DNA from: Cryptomeria japonica | Taxonomy: Eukaryota > Streptophyta > Pinopsida > Cupressales > Cupressaceae | NCBI RefSeq assembly: GCF_030272615.1 | Contig: NC_081410.1 | Coordinates: forward strand, 225,545,415 to 225,609,414 | Direction of reading: 5' to 3' | DNA: 64,000 nucleotides | Made by a program: the position numbers and the translations under genes | Notes under the pieces: generated by a model | The model's database searches: none | What the model saw: the letters and a program-made list of their open reading frames with translations, nothing else | Told to the model about the DNA's origin: nothing | Part shown: positions 55,031 to 64,000 of the stretch, piece by piece | Position numbering within the stretch: the stretch's first letter is position 1 | How the letters are laid out: each line of letters opens with the position of its first letter

Positions 55031-57265
55031 TAAGAAGACTTGCCCTAAGGGTTCATATGATGTCCTAAGGGTTGATATGATGTCCTAAGGGGTCATATGG
55101 TGTCCTAAGGGGCCACACGTGTTAGAACACCATATGACCCCTTAGGACACCATATGACCCATTAGGACATCATATGGTCCTAAGGGTTCATATGATGCCC
55201 TAAAGGTTGATATGATGTCCTAAGGGGTTATATGGGGTCCTAAGGGACCACACATGTGTTACAACACCATATGACCCCTTAAGACACCATATGACCCATT
55301 AGGACATCATATGGTCCTAAGGGTTCATATGATGCCCTAAGGGTTGATATGATCTCCTAAGGGGTTATATGGGGTCCTAGGGGGCCACACATGTGTTACA
55401 ACACCATATGACCCCTTAGGACACCATATCCCATTAGGACATCATATGGTACTAAGGGTTCATATGATGCCATATGATGTCCTAAGGGTTGATATGGTGT
55501 CCTAAGGGATCATATGGTGTCCTAAGGGACCACACATGTGTTACAACACCATATGACCCCTTAGGACACCATATGACCCATCTTAATAAATCATATGGTC
55601 CTAAGGGTTCATATGATGTCCTAAGGGTTGATATGATGTTACGAGGGGTCCTATGGGGTCTTAAGGGGCCACACATGTGTTACAACACCATATGACCCCT
55701 TAGGACACCATATGACCCATTAGGGCCACATGATGTTATAATGGGTCATATGGTGTCCTAAGGGGTCATATGGTATTATTAGGGGTCATATGGGATCCTA
55801 AAGAGCCACACATGTACATTACAACACCATATGACCCACTAGGACACCATATGACCCATTAGGAAATAATGTGGTCCAAATGCATCATATGATGTCCTAA
55901 GGGTTCATATGATGTCATATGATGCTCTATGATGTCTTAAGGGTTTATATGATGTCATATGATGTCCTAAGGGGTCGTATGTGGTCCTAATGGGCCACAC
56001 ATGTGTTACAACACCATATGACCCCTTAGAATATCATATGACCCATTAGGACCACATGATGTCGTAATGGGTCATATGGTGTCCTAAGGGGTCATATGGT
56101 ATTGTTAAGGGTCATATGGGGTCCTAAGGGTTCATATGATGTCAAATGATGTCCTAAGGGTTGATATAGTGTCCTAAGCGATCATATGGTGTCCTAAGGG
56201 GCCACACGTGTTAGAACACCATATGACCTCTTAGGACACCATATGAGCCATTAGGACATCATATGGTCATAAGGGTTCATATGATGTCCTAAGGGTTTAT
56301 ATAATGTCTTAAGAGGTCATATGGGGTCCTAAGGGGCCACACATGTGCTACAACACCATATGACCCCTTAGGACACCAAATGACCCATTAGGACCACATG
56401 ATGTCCTAATAGGTCATATGGTGTCCTAAGGGGTCATATGGTATTGTTAGGGGTCATATGGAGTCCTAAAGAGCTACACATGTACATTACAACACCATAT
56501 GACCCATTAGAACATATGTGGTCCAAATGGGTCATATGATGTCCTAAGGGTTCATATGATGTCCTAAGGGTTGATATGATGTCCTAAGGGGTCATGTGGG
56601 GTCCTAAGGGGACACACATGTGTTAGAACATCATATGACCCCTTATGACACCATATGACCCATTAGGACATCATATGGTCCTAAGGGTTCATATGATGCC
56701 CTAAGGGTTGATATGATGTCCCAAGGGGTCATATGGGGTCTTAAGGAGACACACATGTGTTACAGCACAATATGACCCCTTAGGACACCACATGACCCAT
56801 TAGGACCACATGATGTCTTAATGGGTCATATGGTATCCTAAGGGGTCATATGGTATTGTTAGGGGTCATATGAGGTCCTAAAGAGCCACACATATATATT
56901 ACAACACCAAATGACCCACTAGGACACCATATGACCCATTAGGACATAATGTGGTCCAAATGGTTCATATGATGTCCTAAGGGTTTATATGATGTCATAT
57001 GATGTCCTATGATGTCCTAAGGGTTCATATGATGTCATATGATGTCCTAAGGGGCTGATATGATGTCCCAAGGGTTGATATGATGTCCTAAATGGTCATA
57101 TCGGGTCCTAAGGGGCCACACATGCGTTAGAACACCATATGACCCCTTAGGACACCATATGACCCATTAGGACATCATATGGTCCTAATGGTTGATATGA
57201 TGTCCTAAGGGGTCATATGGGGTCCTAAGGGGCCACACATGTGTTACAACACCATATGACCCATT
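55031..57265. repeat. Dyad-symmetric satellite array, about 137-bp units
   Basis: Built from the short word GTGTCCTAAGGGGTCATATG and its complement. Each unit holds an inverted pair of this word around a spacer 'gccacacatgtgttacaac' and can fold into a hairpin with arms of about 20 bp. The spacer recurs near 55112, 55247, 55384, 55529, 55668, 55805, 55994, 56201, 56336, 56473, 56611, 56748, 56885, 57115 and 57232: mostly 135-139 bp apart, with a few longer steps (189, 207 and 230). Three spacers (55805, 56473, 56885) are of a variant type with 'gagccacacatgtacat', 'gagctacacatgtacat' or 'gagccacacatatatat'. CATATG occurs dozens of times. It occupies intron 1 of the transposase gene. Confidence 0.93.
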
Positions 57266-57276
57266 AAGACCACATA

Positions 57277-57320
<44 letters not shown>

Positions 57321-57407
57321 ATTTTTAATCACATTCAATTTATATTATATTTTATTATTTCATTAATATAAGTGGGTTTGTGAATTATAAATTGTAGAGA
57401 TGCATAC

Positions 57408-57516
57408 CTCTTTTCTTCCTATGATATCTTGCCAATTCTAGTTCACGACATTTTTGTTCCCTTTCAGGTGAATACTTTCGCGCACTCTTGATTACCCTTG
57501 TCCTTTTCTTTCCCAT
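57408..57516 (-). CDS. Transposase exon 1 (N-terminal basic segment)
   Basis: 109 nt from the ATG at 57516 to a donor AAGAG|GTATGC. It encodes 36 residues rich in Lys, Arg and Glu with no stop, suited to DNA binding or nuclear import. It ends in phase 1, so the first base of a Gly codon is completed by either 69-nt exon. The intron that follows contains the satellite array. The gene as a whole is dead, but this exon looks intact. Confidence 0.65.
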
Positions 57517-57714
57517 CTCTCTCCTTTGAAAAAATGCTTTTTGAAAATTCCAAAATAAGAAAATTCACTTTAAAATGCCTTCTTTGTGAAAAATGTGAAT
57601 TAACCTTGATATGTAAAAAATGAAAAAAAAACCATCTATATTTATATGGAATTGTTCATAGACAAAAAAAAATAAAAATTCTAACAAGGGTTTCTATAGA
57701 ACATCGACAGTTAC

Positions 57715-57815
57715 AAAAGGTCACGTTCAATAGAAAGTGGTTGTTATAACAAAATTTGTGCCAAGAGGATTTGTTAGAAAGGGGGTTTGATTAAACCGCT
57801 TTCTATCGAAAGTCC
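57715..57815. repeat. Right subterminal motifs of H
   Basis: 'cgttcaatagaaagtgg' (57724) and 'gctttctatcgaaagtcc' (57801) repeat the TTCNATCGAAAGT motif found four or more times beside the left end. With the TIRs these support one element spanning both ends. Bases 57816-58579 are otherwise AT-rich and empty. Confidence 0.7.
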
Positions 57816-58579
57816 TTGAGTTTTTTCTCCCCCGCAAACCTCTCATGGTTTCCGCAAAATTTTGGCCTTTGAAGCTCAAATTGGGTGCTCAAATGGATGA
57901 ATTTTGACAAACCCAAATGTATGATGGTAATACTCAAAGCAATCTTTCCAATGATTATTATTTTAATATATATTGAATTTATTAAGATTTATTTTTAGGT
58001 TAACTGAACATAGGTTTCACACCAAACATCAACTTTTGAGTTCAATGCTTATGGAAAAATAGTAAACGAGTGTAAAAAATTATGAAAAATATCTACGCAC
58101 TAGGTCTTGAAATCCTCTTTCCAACAAAAAAAAATGAATTTTGTTACATACACAACAAGTTATGAATGACCAAATGGACATATGTCAAAATTATAGTTAA
58201 CTCGACTTCAAAACTTAATAAAATATCAAATATTGAAGATAATGTTATGAAACCAATTGCAAACATTAGATATGGATGTTACGAAACTAAATTCAAATGA
58301 ATCACATTAATATCTATTTTAGAAAAAAACTTATGCCCGACCAAGTGAGTATCACTATTTAAAAATGTTGTTTTTTTGTAAAAAACTAGTTTTCAAGGGA
58401 GATAGAAAAATAGAAGCAAATTGATTCCAAAAAATTTCAAAAAAATATTTTTAGAATCTACACACAAAATGGCACAAATTACTAGTTCACTTCATCTACA
58501 AATTCCTTATGGTTTAGCAGTAATAGGTGTCTGAATGTGAAGTTTTTTTTGAAAATGAATATTGGAGTGTCAAAATTGG

Positions 58580-58613
58580 CAAAAAAGTGTAACCTAGTAT
58601 TGTAGGTTCACCC
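58580..58613 (-). repeat. Right terminal inverted repeat of H
   Basis: Complement of GGGTGAACCTACAATACTAG followed by GTTACACTTTTTTG, 30 of 34 positions as in the left TIR. The flank after 58613 begins 'attatatag'. Confidence 0.85.
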
Positions 58614-60834
58614 ATTATATAGATGATGTAATCTAATAAAATATTTATAATATAGTATAATAATATAAATATAATATAATATCATAAATATTAATATAAT
58701 ATAATTTTTATTAAATATAATATAATATTTAATAAATATAATGATTAATCTTATAATGTTGGAAGATAAGTTAGTATATATGTCATTAAATATAGTCTTA
58801 TTTTACGTCCACAAAATTATGATCTCTTTTTCCACATTTTGTGGGATTTCAAATATGATCAATCGTAACAAAGACAAAATATTTTTTTTATTATTGATAA
58901 AAAATGATTAATTTCCATCTTCAAATATTTAAAAATTTTGGAAAAGATTTTTTTCTTAAATCTTGATTTTTATTAATTACAGTTAAAATTTATTCACTTC
59001 CTAAGAACCTTACTTATAATAAAAATATGACAAATAAAACCTACATTAGTATTGCTTCCAAAATGAAGTCCCATTAGATGGTCAATATTATATTGAAATT
59101 AATGTCAACCCAAAGCATCTAATAACAATAACAATAATGAATGGTAATGCTTTCGTTATGCTTTAATAGTTTCTTCTATGATTTGTTCTATGATTTGAGG
59201 AAAAAAAATTGTGTTGAGATCCAACACTCTTTCCATAGGAAAGTAGTCTACCTATTTTTAAACCCCATAAGCTTCGCGTAGGGTTAATCCTTTAATTTAA
59301 TACAATTGCAATGGGATAGTAAATGGTACAATGGAATTTGATAAGGTAGTCAATAAGGTAAACAATATAACAAGGAAAAATCTCAACAAAAAATCTTTTT
59401 AATTTGATATTTTTCGATTTGTTCTCTTGTTCCAGTAACACTTTAGAGAACATTTTAAACGCCCTTTTAAAAAACACATAATAAAAGCATTTTGATATAT
59501 TTTATAATTTAATAATAAAATATAAATTTTATTTTTATAATATTAAAGTTACTTTTCAGTCAACTTAAACTAAGTTATTAAATTATTCTATTAATCCAAG
59601 AAAATGGACATGGAAATTTCATATTTATGTTAAATTTAATGCATTCAAATAGTATGCAATAAATCAAACCATTGCAATGCTTCATCAATTAAAGTGCTTC
59701 CAAATTTGTGCATTCACAATACATTATCTATTTGTTTAAAATGTATGAATAAAAATCACTTAATACGTAAAGATGAATCACTAGTACCATTAAAATTATT
59801 AAGCATAAATTTATTAAGAGTACACATGTTAATAATGTAATGAATCATCAAGGATATATGTTGAAACTATACGAGATGCTATAAAAATATCGTCATAATA
59901 CAAAATATCATCATGTAGAGAAAATGTGATTTATGAATATCAAAATCCTTAAGCTCCTCATAAGATGAAAACATAAAAATGTCTAAACCTAAGTATATAG
60001 AAGTAGCCAATGGAGATATAAATTCATCATAGAAAGCATCATCACTAGATATATCGCATGAATATAATATATAGAACCATATCATAAAGCATAATGAAAT
60101 AAGAATTAATTGTGGCTAGAAAGGCAAAAATGGCATCCACAATGACAAACTATCAAAGAAAATGTATAAAGATGGACCCAATCCCTAATCAATGTAAATT
60201 AAATCTAAAATGGAAGATGAAAGTGATCGAAAATATAAAATAACAATGTAAAAAATAAAACCTTTAAGGTCAAAGACTAGGGTTGTCGAAAGTCAAATTC
60301 ATTTTAATTCTCCATAAAATTTCTTGGTCAACGTAATGTCCATATTTTAGTCGATTTCAACATTCTTGGAAACTCCAACTTTCCTAGAGAGCCTCGACAT
60401 TCTTGAAAAATGAAATTTTAACAATGGCAACAATTTCCTAAAACCTAGATGTGCACAACAATACTTTTCATATGTGAGTTCGACATTTTTGAAACACTCC
60501 AAACTTCTTGAAGAAGTCCATCATCCTTAGATAGTGTCAAATTTACATGGACTAAATTTATAGTTTAATTAGTTTATTGTAATATTTTTCATAAGACCTT
60601 ATAATGATTCTTTAAACAATAATTAAATAATTAAGTTATAAAAAAAATGACATATTTAATTATTTAAACAGTGTTTCAAGTGTGTAGATGAAGTGTTTCT
60701 ATCAAGGTTCTAAAAAGTCGTCATAGAGATACTTAATGTTATTATATTAAGTAACAAAATATTTCTTGAAAAACAAAGTGTTTTTCTAAAAAAAATGAAA
60801 AGCAAAAAGTAATTAATAAAAAAAGTAACAACAA
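58614..60834. other. AT-rich spacer, no gene
   Basis: Bases 58614-58770 are the 'aatataatataat' simple sequence that also flanks H on the left. The rest is AT-rich DNA with no ORF of interest. Around 60290-60540 there are loosely repeated phrases ('cgacattcttgaaa', 'tccaactttccta'), a weak degenerate repeat. Confidence 0.6.
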
Positions 60835-60845
60835 AACAAAAATTA

Positions 60846-62023
60846 GTTGTCGGTACCAACAGTGCGGTTTGGTGTGTTGATTTGCACGTTTTTGGCCTTC
60901 TCTCTAGATCTTCATCAATGAGTGATGGATTCTTGGAAGCCCTTAGTTCCTGGTAATATTGATATTTTCCCTTGTGCTAAAGGTTTTTTGTTGCTTCTTT
61001 TGTTTCTTCTACTAACTGTAATTTTGTGTTGAGCAAGTTGTCGGCTTGGGTTGTTCACTCTCTCTTGGTCAAACCCTAGACAACCTCCTTCAACCCTCTT
61101 ACTGAACCACCCAATGTGCATCTAGTGTGGATTCATCTTCCTAATCTTCACCTTCATTTTTGGTAAAATTCTTGCTTTGAGGCCATTGGCAACTCTATCA
61201 ACTACTTCTTGAAGGTTGATGATACTATTGCATTCATGAGTCTTTCTATGTTTTTGTGCATTTTGATTGATATTGACATCTCCATACCCCTTCCTCGAGA
61301 TGTGGTTCGCATGGTTGGGGGGATGCCACAAACATAATTGTTGGATTATGAGGGCCTCCCCTTTCAATATCGACATTTCTTCTCTACCAGTCACTTGGTC
61401 ACAGATTGTTCTCTCACATGTCATAAAGGCACTGCCACTTGGTGGAAGGATGCTAATGATGATCACTTGATTGTCTTGGCTTTTGATTCATCCTCGGATA
61501 ACCAGTCATAGGTTGATGATGATTCCTCCTAGGATTCAATGTTTTGCCTCTTAATCCTAGTTTAGCCTCCTTGGGCCCCACGGATCATTCTCTGCCTCAT
61601 GTTGATGGTGTGGCCCTCTTTGGCCCCTTGGACCCTTCTCTACCTATTACTCTTGTTCTACTCCAGTGTTTGGTGGTTGACATGTCACCTAGTTAACACT
61701 TTGCTCCTTGTGATGACGGTCTCACTAAAGGGATCTCCCCTCTTGATCTCCCTTGTGATGATGTTCCAAATGATAATATTGTCTAGACTATTAATCATTG
61801 ACAAAGGAGAGACTATTCTTCCTCCTCCCAAACTCTTCCTTGAGTTGGTGAAATTTTTCCTCACCCTTGATGTGGGTTACTAGCTATTCTACAAAGTGTT
61901 GTTAGTGGTCTATTTGGGCCTTTGTTGTCTATGGTCTATTCTTGACTATTTGTAAGTGGCCTTTTTGGCATGTCTTTGTATAGGATTGGAACCCTTTTTT
62001 TGCTACATTTTATAATAAAAAAC
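60846..62023 (+). mobile_element. 1.18-kb retroposon with 11-bp TSD
   Basis: Begins GTTGTCGGTACCAACAGTG and ends in 'gctacattttataataaaaaac', flanked by AACAAAAATTA (60835-60845 and 62024-62034). The T/G-rich 3' part ('gttgtctatggtctattcttg', 'gcatgtctttgtataggat') reads like a plant LINE 3' end. Inside, in broken plus-strand frames, 'LVTDCSLTCHKGTATWWKD' (about 61448) hints at a degenerate zinc-knuckle or ORF1-like region. A LINE-derived, internally deleted or non-autonomous retroposon fits best. No full domain can be assigned. Confidence 0.65.
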
Positions 62024-62261
62024 AACAAAAATTACTTTGTTCATAAAATAGCTTTGAAAAGTTATAAATAGATTTTTTAAAAAAACACATTCTTTTTTGA
62101 GTTATTTCATTTCATGTTCATATTCTTCATTTCCCAAGGATGGAAACCCTTAATAATTTGAATTTTTTGTGCATTACAAACCTTCTAATTTTTCAGATTT
62201 ATTTAATCTATAGATTACTAGTATGCAACGAAGATCAATTTGATTTTATATGTAATATTTT

Positions 62262-62380
62262 TTTACTATGTGAAATGTGTGTGTATATATATGTATATAT
62301 GTGTGTATATATATAGATACATACATATATGTATATACACATATGTATGCATACGTGTGTGTCATATATATACATATTGT
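62262..62380. repeat. (TA)n/(TG)n microsatellite
   Basis: Tract of 'gtgtatatatatgtatatatg' type repeats with an imperfect palindrome around 'catatatgtatatacacatatg'. Confidence 0.85.
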
Positions 62381-62539
62381 ATGATGCAGGAATTGGGAAA
62401 ACAAATATTGTACCTTTAAATCCCAACCATAAGAAGATTCCAAGTTTCAATCCAACTTCATGCCAATGAAGTTCTTTCTGATGAATACAAATGCAAATAA
62501 AATACCAAGTAAAATAAAATAAATGCATTCAATGGATAT

Positions 62540-63101
62540 CTGACTTCATTGCCCTCCTATCTACCAAGATCTTGCATTCAACATTTTGGTGCTCTCATAT
62601 TTTTTTTAGCACTATGCACTAGACACTATGGAGAACAGAGATAGTTGATTGATGGAAACTGATTTTGAAGATATGAAAATGGGTATGAAATCTCACAATA
62701 GCATGAAAGTTATTCACTTTTCTATGAAGCGAGAGAGAGAGGCTTAAAAGGGAGAGGGGGCATGGATTTATAGGCATCCTCATGAGTGAATCCAAGTTGT
62801 AGGAGAAACATGGGATAAAAGAGACAAGTGGAGATATAAGTGTTTGTCACACATTCTTTAAGTGGATGGGATTGGTGAGGGTGGAAGGGGATAAATTAAA
62901 TGAGTTTATCGAATGGTAGAGATTAAGGAGAATGGATTTGAATGGATTTATGAAATAATGAAGATTAAAGGAGAATAGATTTTTGAAAGGGAATAAAAAG
63001 AGTTTAAAATTTAAATTAATAAAATAATTAAACATATAATAATATATGTTTAATTAATAGAGGAATTAAGATTATCATAAGGACATTTCTATGTGTCTAA
63101 A
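62540..63101 (-). mobile_element. K-family 3' LTR, partial
   Basis: Ends in 'tatgtgtctaaa' at 63101 (LTR start on the minus strand, with TACA mutated to TAAA), followed by the polypurine-tract complement 'ttttgcccctctttgag'. Upstream is the family block 'gcatggatttataggcatcc' (62761) and 'aattaataaaataattaaac'. The left boundary is not clear. Confidence 0.5.
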
Positions 63102-64000
63102 TTTTGCCCCTCTTTGAGACAATGCAACCTATCGCATTGTTTCAAAGAAAAAATAATTAACTCATATATGCCCCAATGATATCTAGGTAAGGATGATGAT
63201 AAATATGATATACCCCCTTGAGAGATTGATTGGACAAATTGTGAGAAGATTGATCTCTCGATAGATTACGAAAAAAATATTTGATGACTGATATTGCATG
63301 AGTGATTAAGTTGAGATGCACATTTGATGAAAATGCACAACTAATAAGCATAACTGAACAATTGATGTAAATGATCAATAAAGCTAGGTTGATAAGTTTA
63401 TTAAGCTGATTGAGATAGATGCTAGCATAAGATAAGTTGGTACAATGATTGATTGATTGATCAGGGAGAAAAGGGATCCCATCCTAAGAAGCAAGTAGAT
63501 TGATTTGATATTGAAATTAAGAGATGTGTATCAATTGGATAAAGATATTGATTGATCACTGAGATGAGGATGAAAAATGATGATGAAGAAGGGAAAATAA
63601 TGATAGGAATTACCAATGAAGAAAAGGATATGAAAGGGATGAAAAGGGATTGAAAGTGATGGAGAAAAGGATGATGAGAAAAGGATACGAAAGTGATGAA
63701 AAGGAGTTGAAAGTGATGGAGGAAATGGATGATGAGAAAGGGATGTAAAAGTGATGATGGAGGAAATGGATGATGACAAAGGGATATGAATGATGAGAAA
63801 GGGATATGAAAGTGATAAAAATTCTTGTGGTTTTTAAGTTCTTATATCATCATTGAGCTTACTATGGCAGAATAATAAACTCACCTAGATATGGATTAGA
63901 CCCAAATGAATCAACATACCAATCGCATGTAGGAAGACACATTGGACAGTTAAGGATTGCCCTAGTTCACATGAGACCTATACATCCTCAATGATCTTAG
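63102..64000 (-). mobile_element. K-family interior, runs off the window
   Basis: Starts with the polypurine complement and the hairpin module (63213-63262: 'gagagattgattgg' ... 'gattgatctctcg'), homologous in layout to 5484-5655. It then contains a purine-rich minisatellite at about 63555-63815 made of 'gatgagaaagggatatgaaagtgat' variants. No coding sequence is recognisable. Confidence 0.5.

Larger units (their letters stand above)
51401..57516 (-). pseudogene. DDE-like transposase gene of transposon H, multi-exon
   Basis: Gene model on the minus strand. Exon 1 is 57516-57408 (basic, MGKKRTRVIKSARKYSPERE). Two alternative 69-nt exons follow (54852-54784 and 54617-54549), then a long exon from 54406 to about 52419, an exon from 52291 to about 52040, and perhaps a last coding piece near 51600-51405. 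All visible junctions have GT...AG borders, and the first ones are phase 1. The core carries a CKTCG / CKSYKY zinc-like part, 'WKEQQFQTLRDTFPPRTILS', 'VVNFAKNY', 'DDKEHDTHFVEHCF', 'WSDGCAT', 'NGHGKGEHDGAGACIK' and a C-terminal Cys block 'CFCFNC'. From memory this matches an uncharacterised plant and animal transposase-like family with consensus D-F-A-E-N-Y, so Asn has replaced the first acidic residue (codon 53003-53005). Stops and a frameshift also occur. Confidence 0.75.
40615..58613 (-). mobile_element. Giant TIR DNA transposon H (about 18 kb)
   Basis: The ends are inverted repeats: GGGTGAACCCACAATAG... at 40615 and its complement at 58580-58613, matching at 30 of 34 positions. Both flanks are the same kind of AT-rich 'aatataat' DNA, as if an island had been split. 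Inside are subterminal motifs at both ends and a multi-exon minus-strand gene for a DDE-like transposase (about 51.4-57.5 kb). Much of the remainder is secondary: a solo LTR, LINE F, a second solo LTR, a LINE tail and a satellite array. A target-site duplication is not clear: both flanks carry AT next to the ends, which is uninformative here. The superfamily is not assigned. Confidence 0.72.

Noticed and set aside
55482-55695. Overlapping open frames on both strands within the satellite
   Set aside because: Translations simply repeat the satellite word and show no protein features.
55031-57265. Array resembling a CRISPR because of regularly spaced repeats
   Set aside because: Spacers are repeats themselves, units are imperfect and palindromic, and the context is plant DNA with retroelements.
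51401-57516. Host nuclear gene interpretation of the multi-exon minus-strand gene
   Set aside because: Stops, a lost catalytic Asp and location between TIRs fit a transposon gene better than a working host gene.
40615-58613. Helitron or LTR-element explanation for the 18-kb unit
   Set aside because: Ends are inverted, not direct, repeats; there is no TC...CTRR end, no Rep/helicase motif and no LTR at the boundaries.
1-64000. tRNA, rRNA or snRNA genes
   Set aside because: No stretch with cloverleaf-compatible arms plus A and B boxes, nor conserved rRNA or snRNA segments, was found by eye; the tRNA-like matches are only primer-binding sites.

Overview
This window looks like repeat-rich intergenic DNA from a large plant nuclear genome. 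A conifer or other gymnosperm is my best guess, by inference only. It contains Ty1/copia retrotransposons, L1-type LINEs carrying a plant-style RNase H domain, AT-rich spacers, (TG)n/(TA)n microsatellites and no convincing host gene. Nearly every coding region is a relic with stop codons and frameshifts.

Left part (1-10.2 kb): short tandem repeats, a minus-strand LTR family starting TGTAGACAC/TGTATACAC (called K here), the 3' end of a copia element with its LTR (called G), and a copia LTR (X) split by a solo LTR of the A family with a perfect TCGTG target-site duplication (TSD).

Centre (10.2-38.6 kb): a readable four-element nest. LINE D (+) is cut inside its reverse transcriptase by copia element A (-, 11906-33542, TSD AACTA). 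A is cut inside gag by copia element B (+, 17321-31878, TSD TATCT). The 5' LTR of B is cut by LINE C (-, about 17387-25001), an apparently full-length element. LINEs C and D both carry, downstream of the RNase H domain, a third open reading frame (ORF3) that is homologous between them and has an aligned start codon. A third LINE fragment (50.2-50.7 kb) keeps only the end of such an ORF.

Right part (40.6-58.6 kb): I interpret this as one relic DNA transposon of about 18 kb (called H), bounded by 34-bp terminal inverted repeats starting GGGTGAACC. It has subterminal motifs and palindromes and a minus-strand multi-exon gene for a DDE-like transposase. Intron 1 of that gene holds a 2.2-kb array of dyad-symmetric satellite repeats. 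Later insertions into H are a solo LTR of the B family, LINE F, another solo copia LTR and a LINE tail.

Right edge (58.6-64 kb): AT-rich DNA, a 1.18-kb retroposon-like insertion with an 11-bp TSD, a microsatellite, and another K-family LTR with part of its interior.

The two most unusual items are the ORF3-bearing LINEs and the giant TIR element with its intronic satellite. Identities come from reading motifs by eye. No database search was run.
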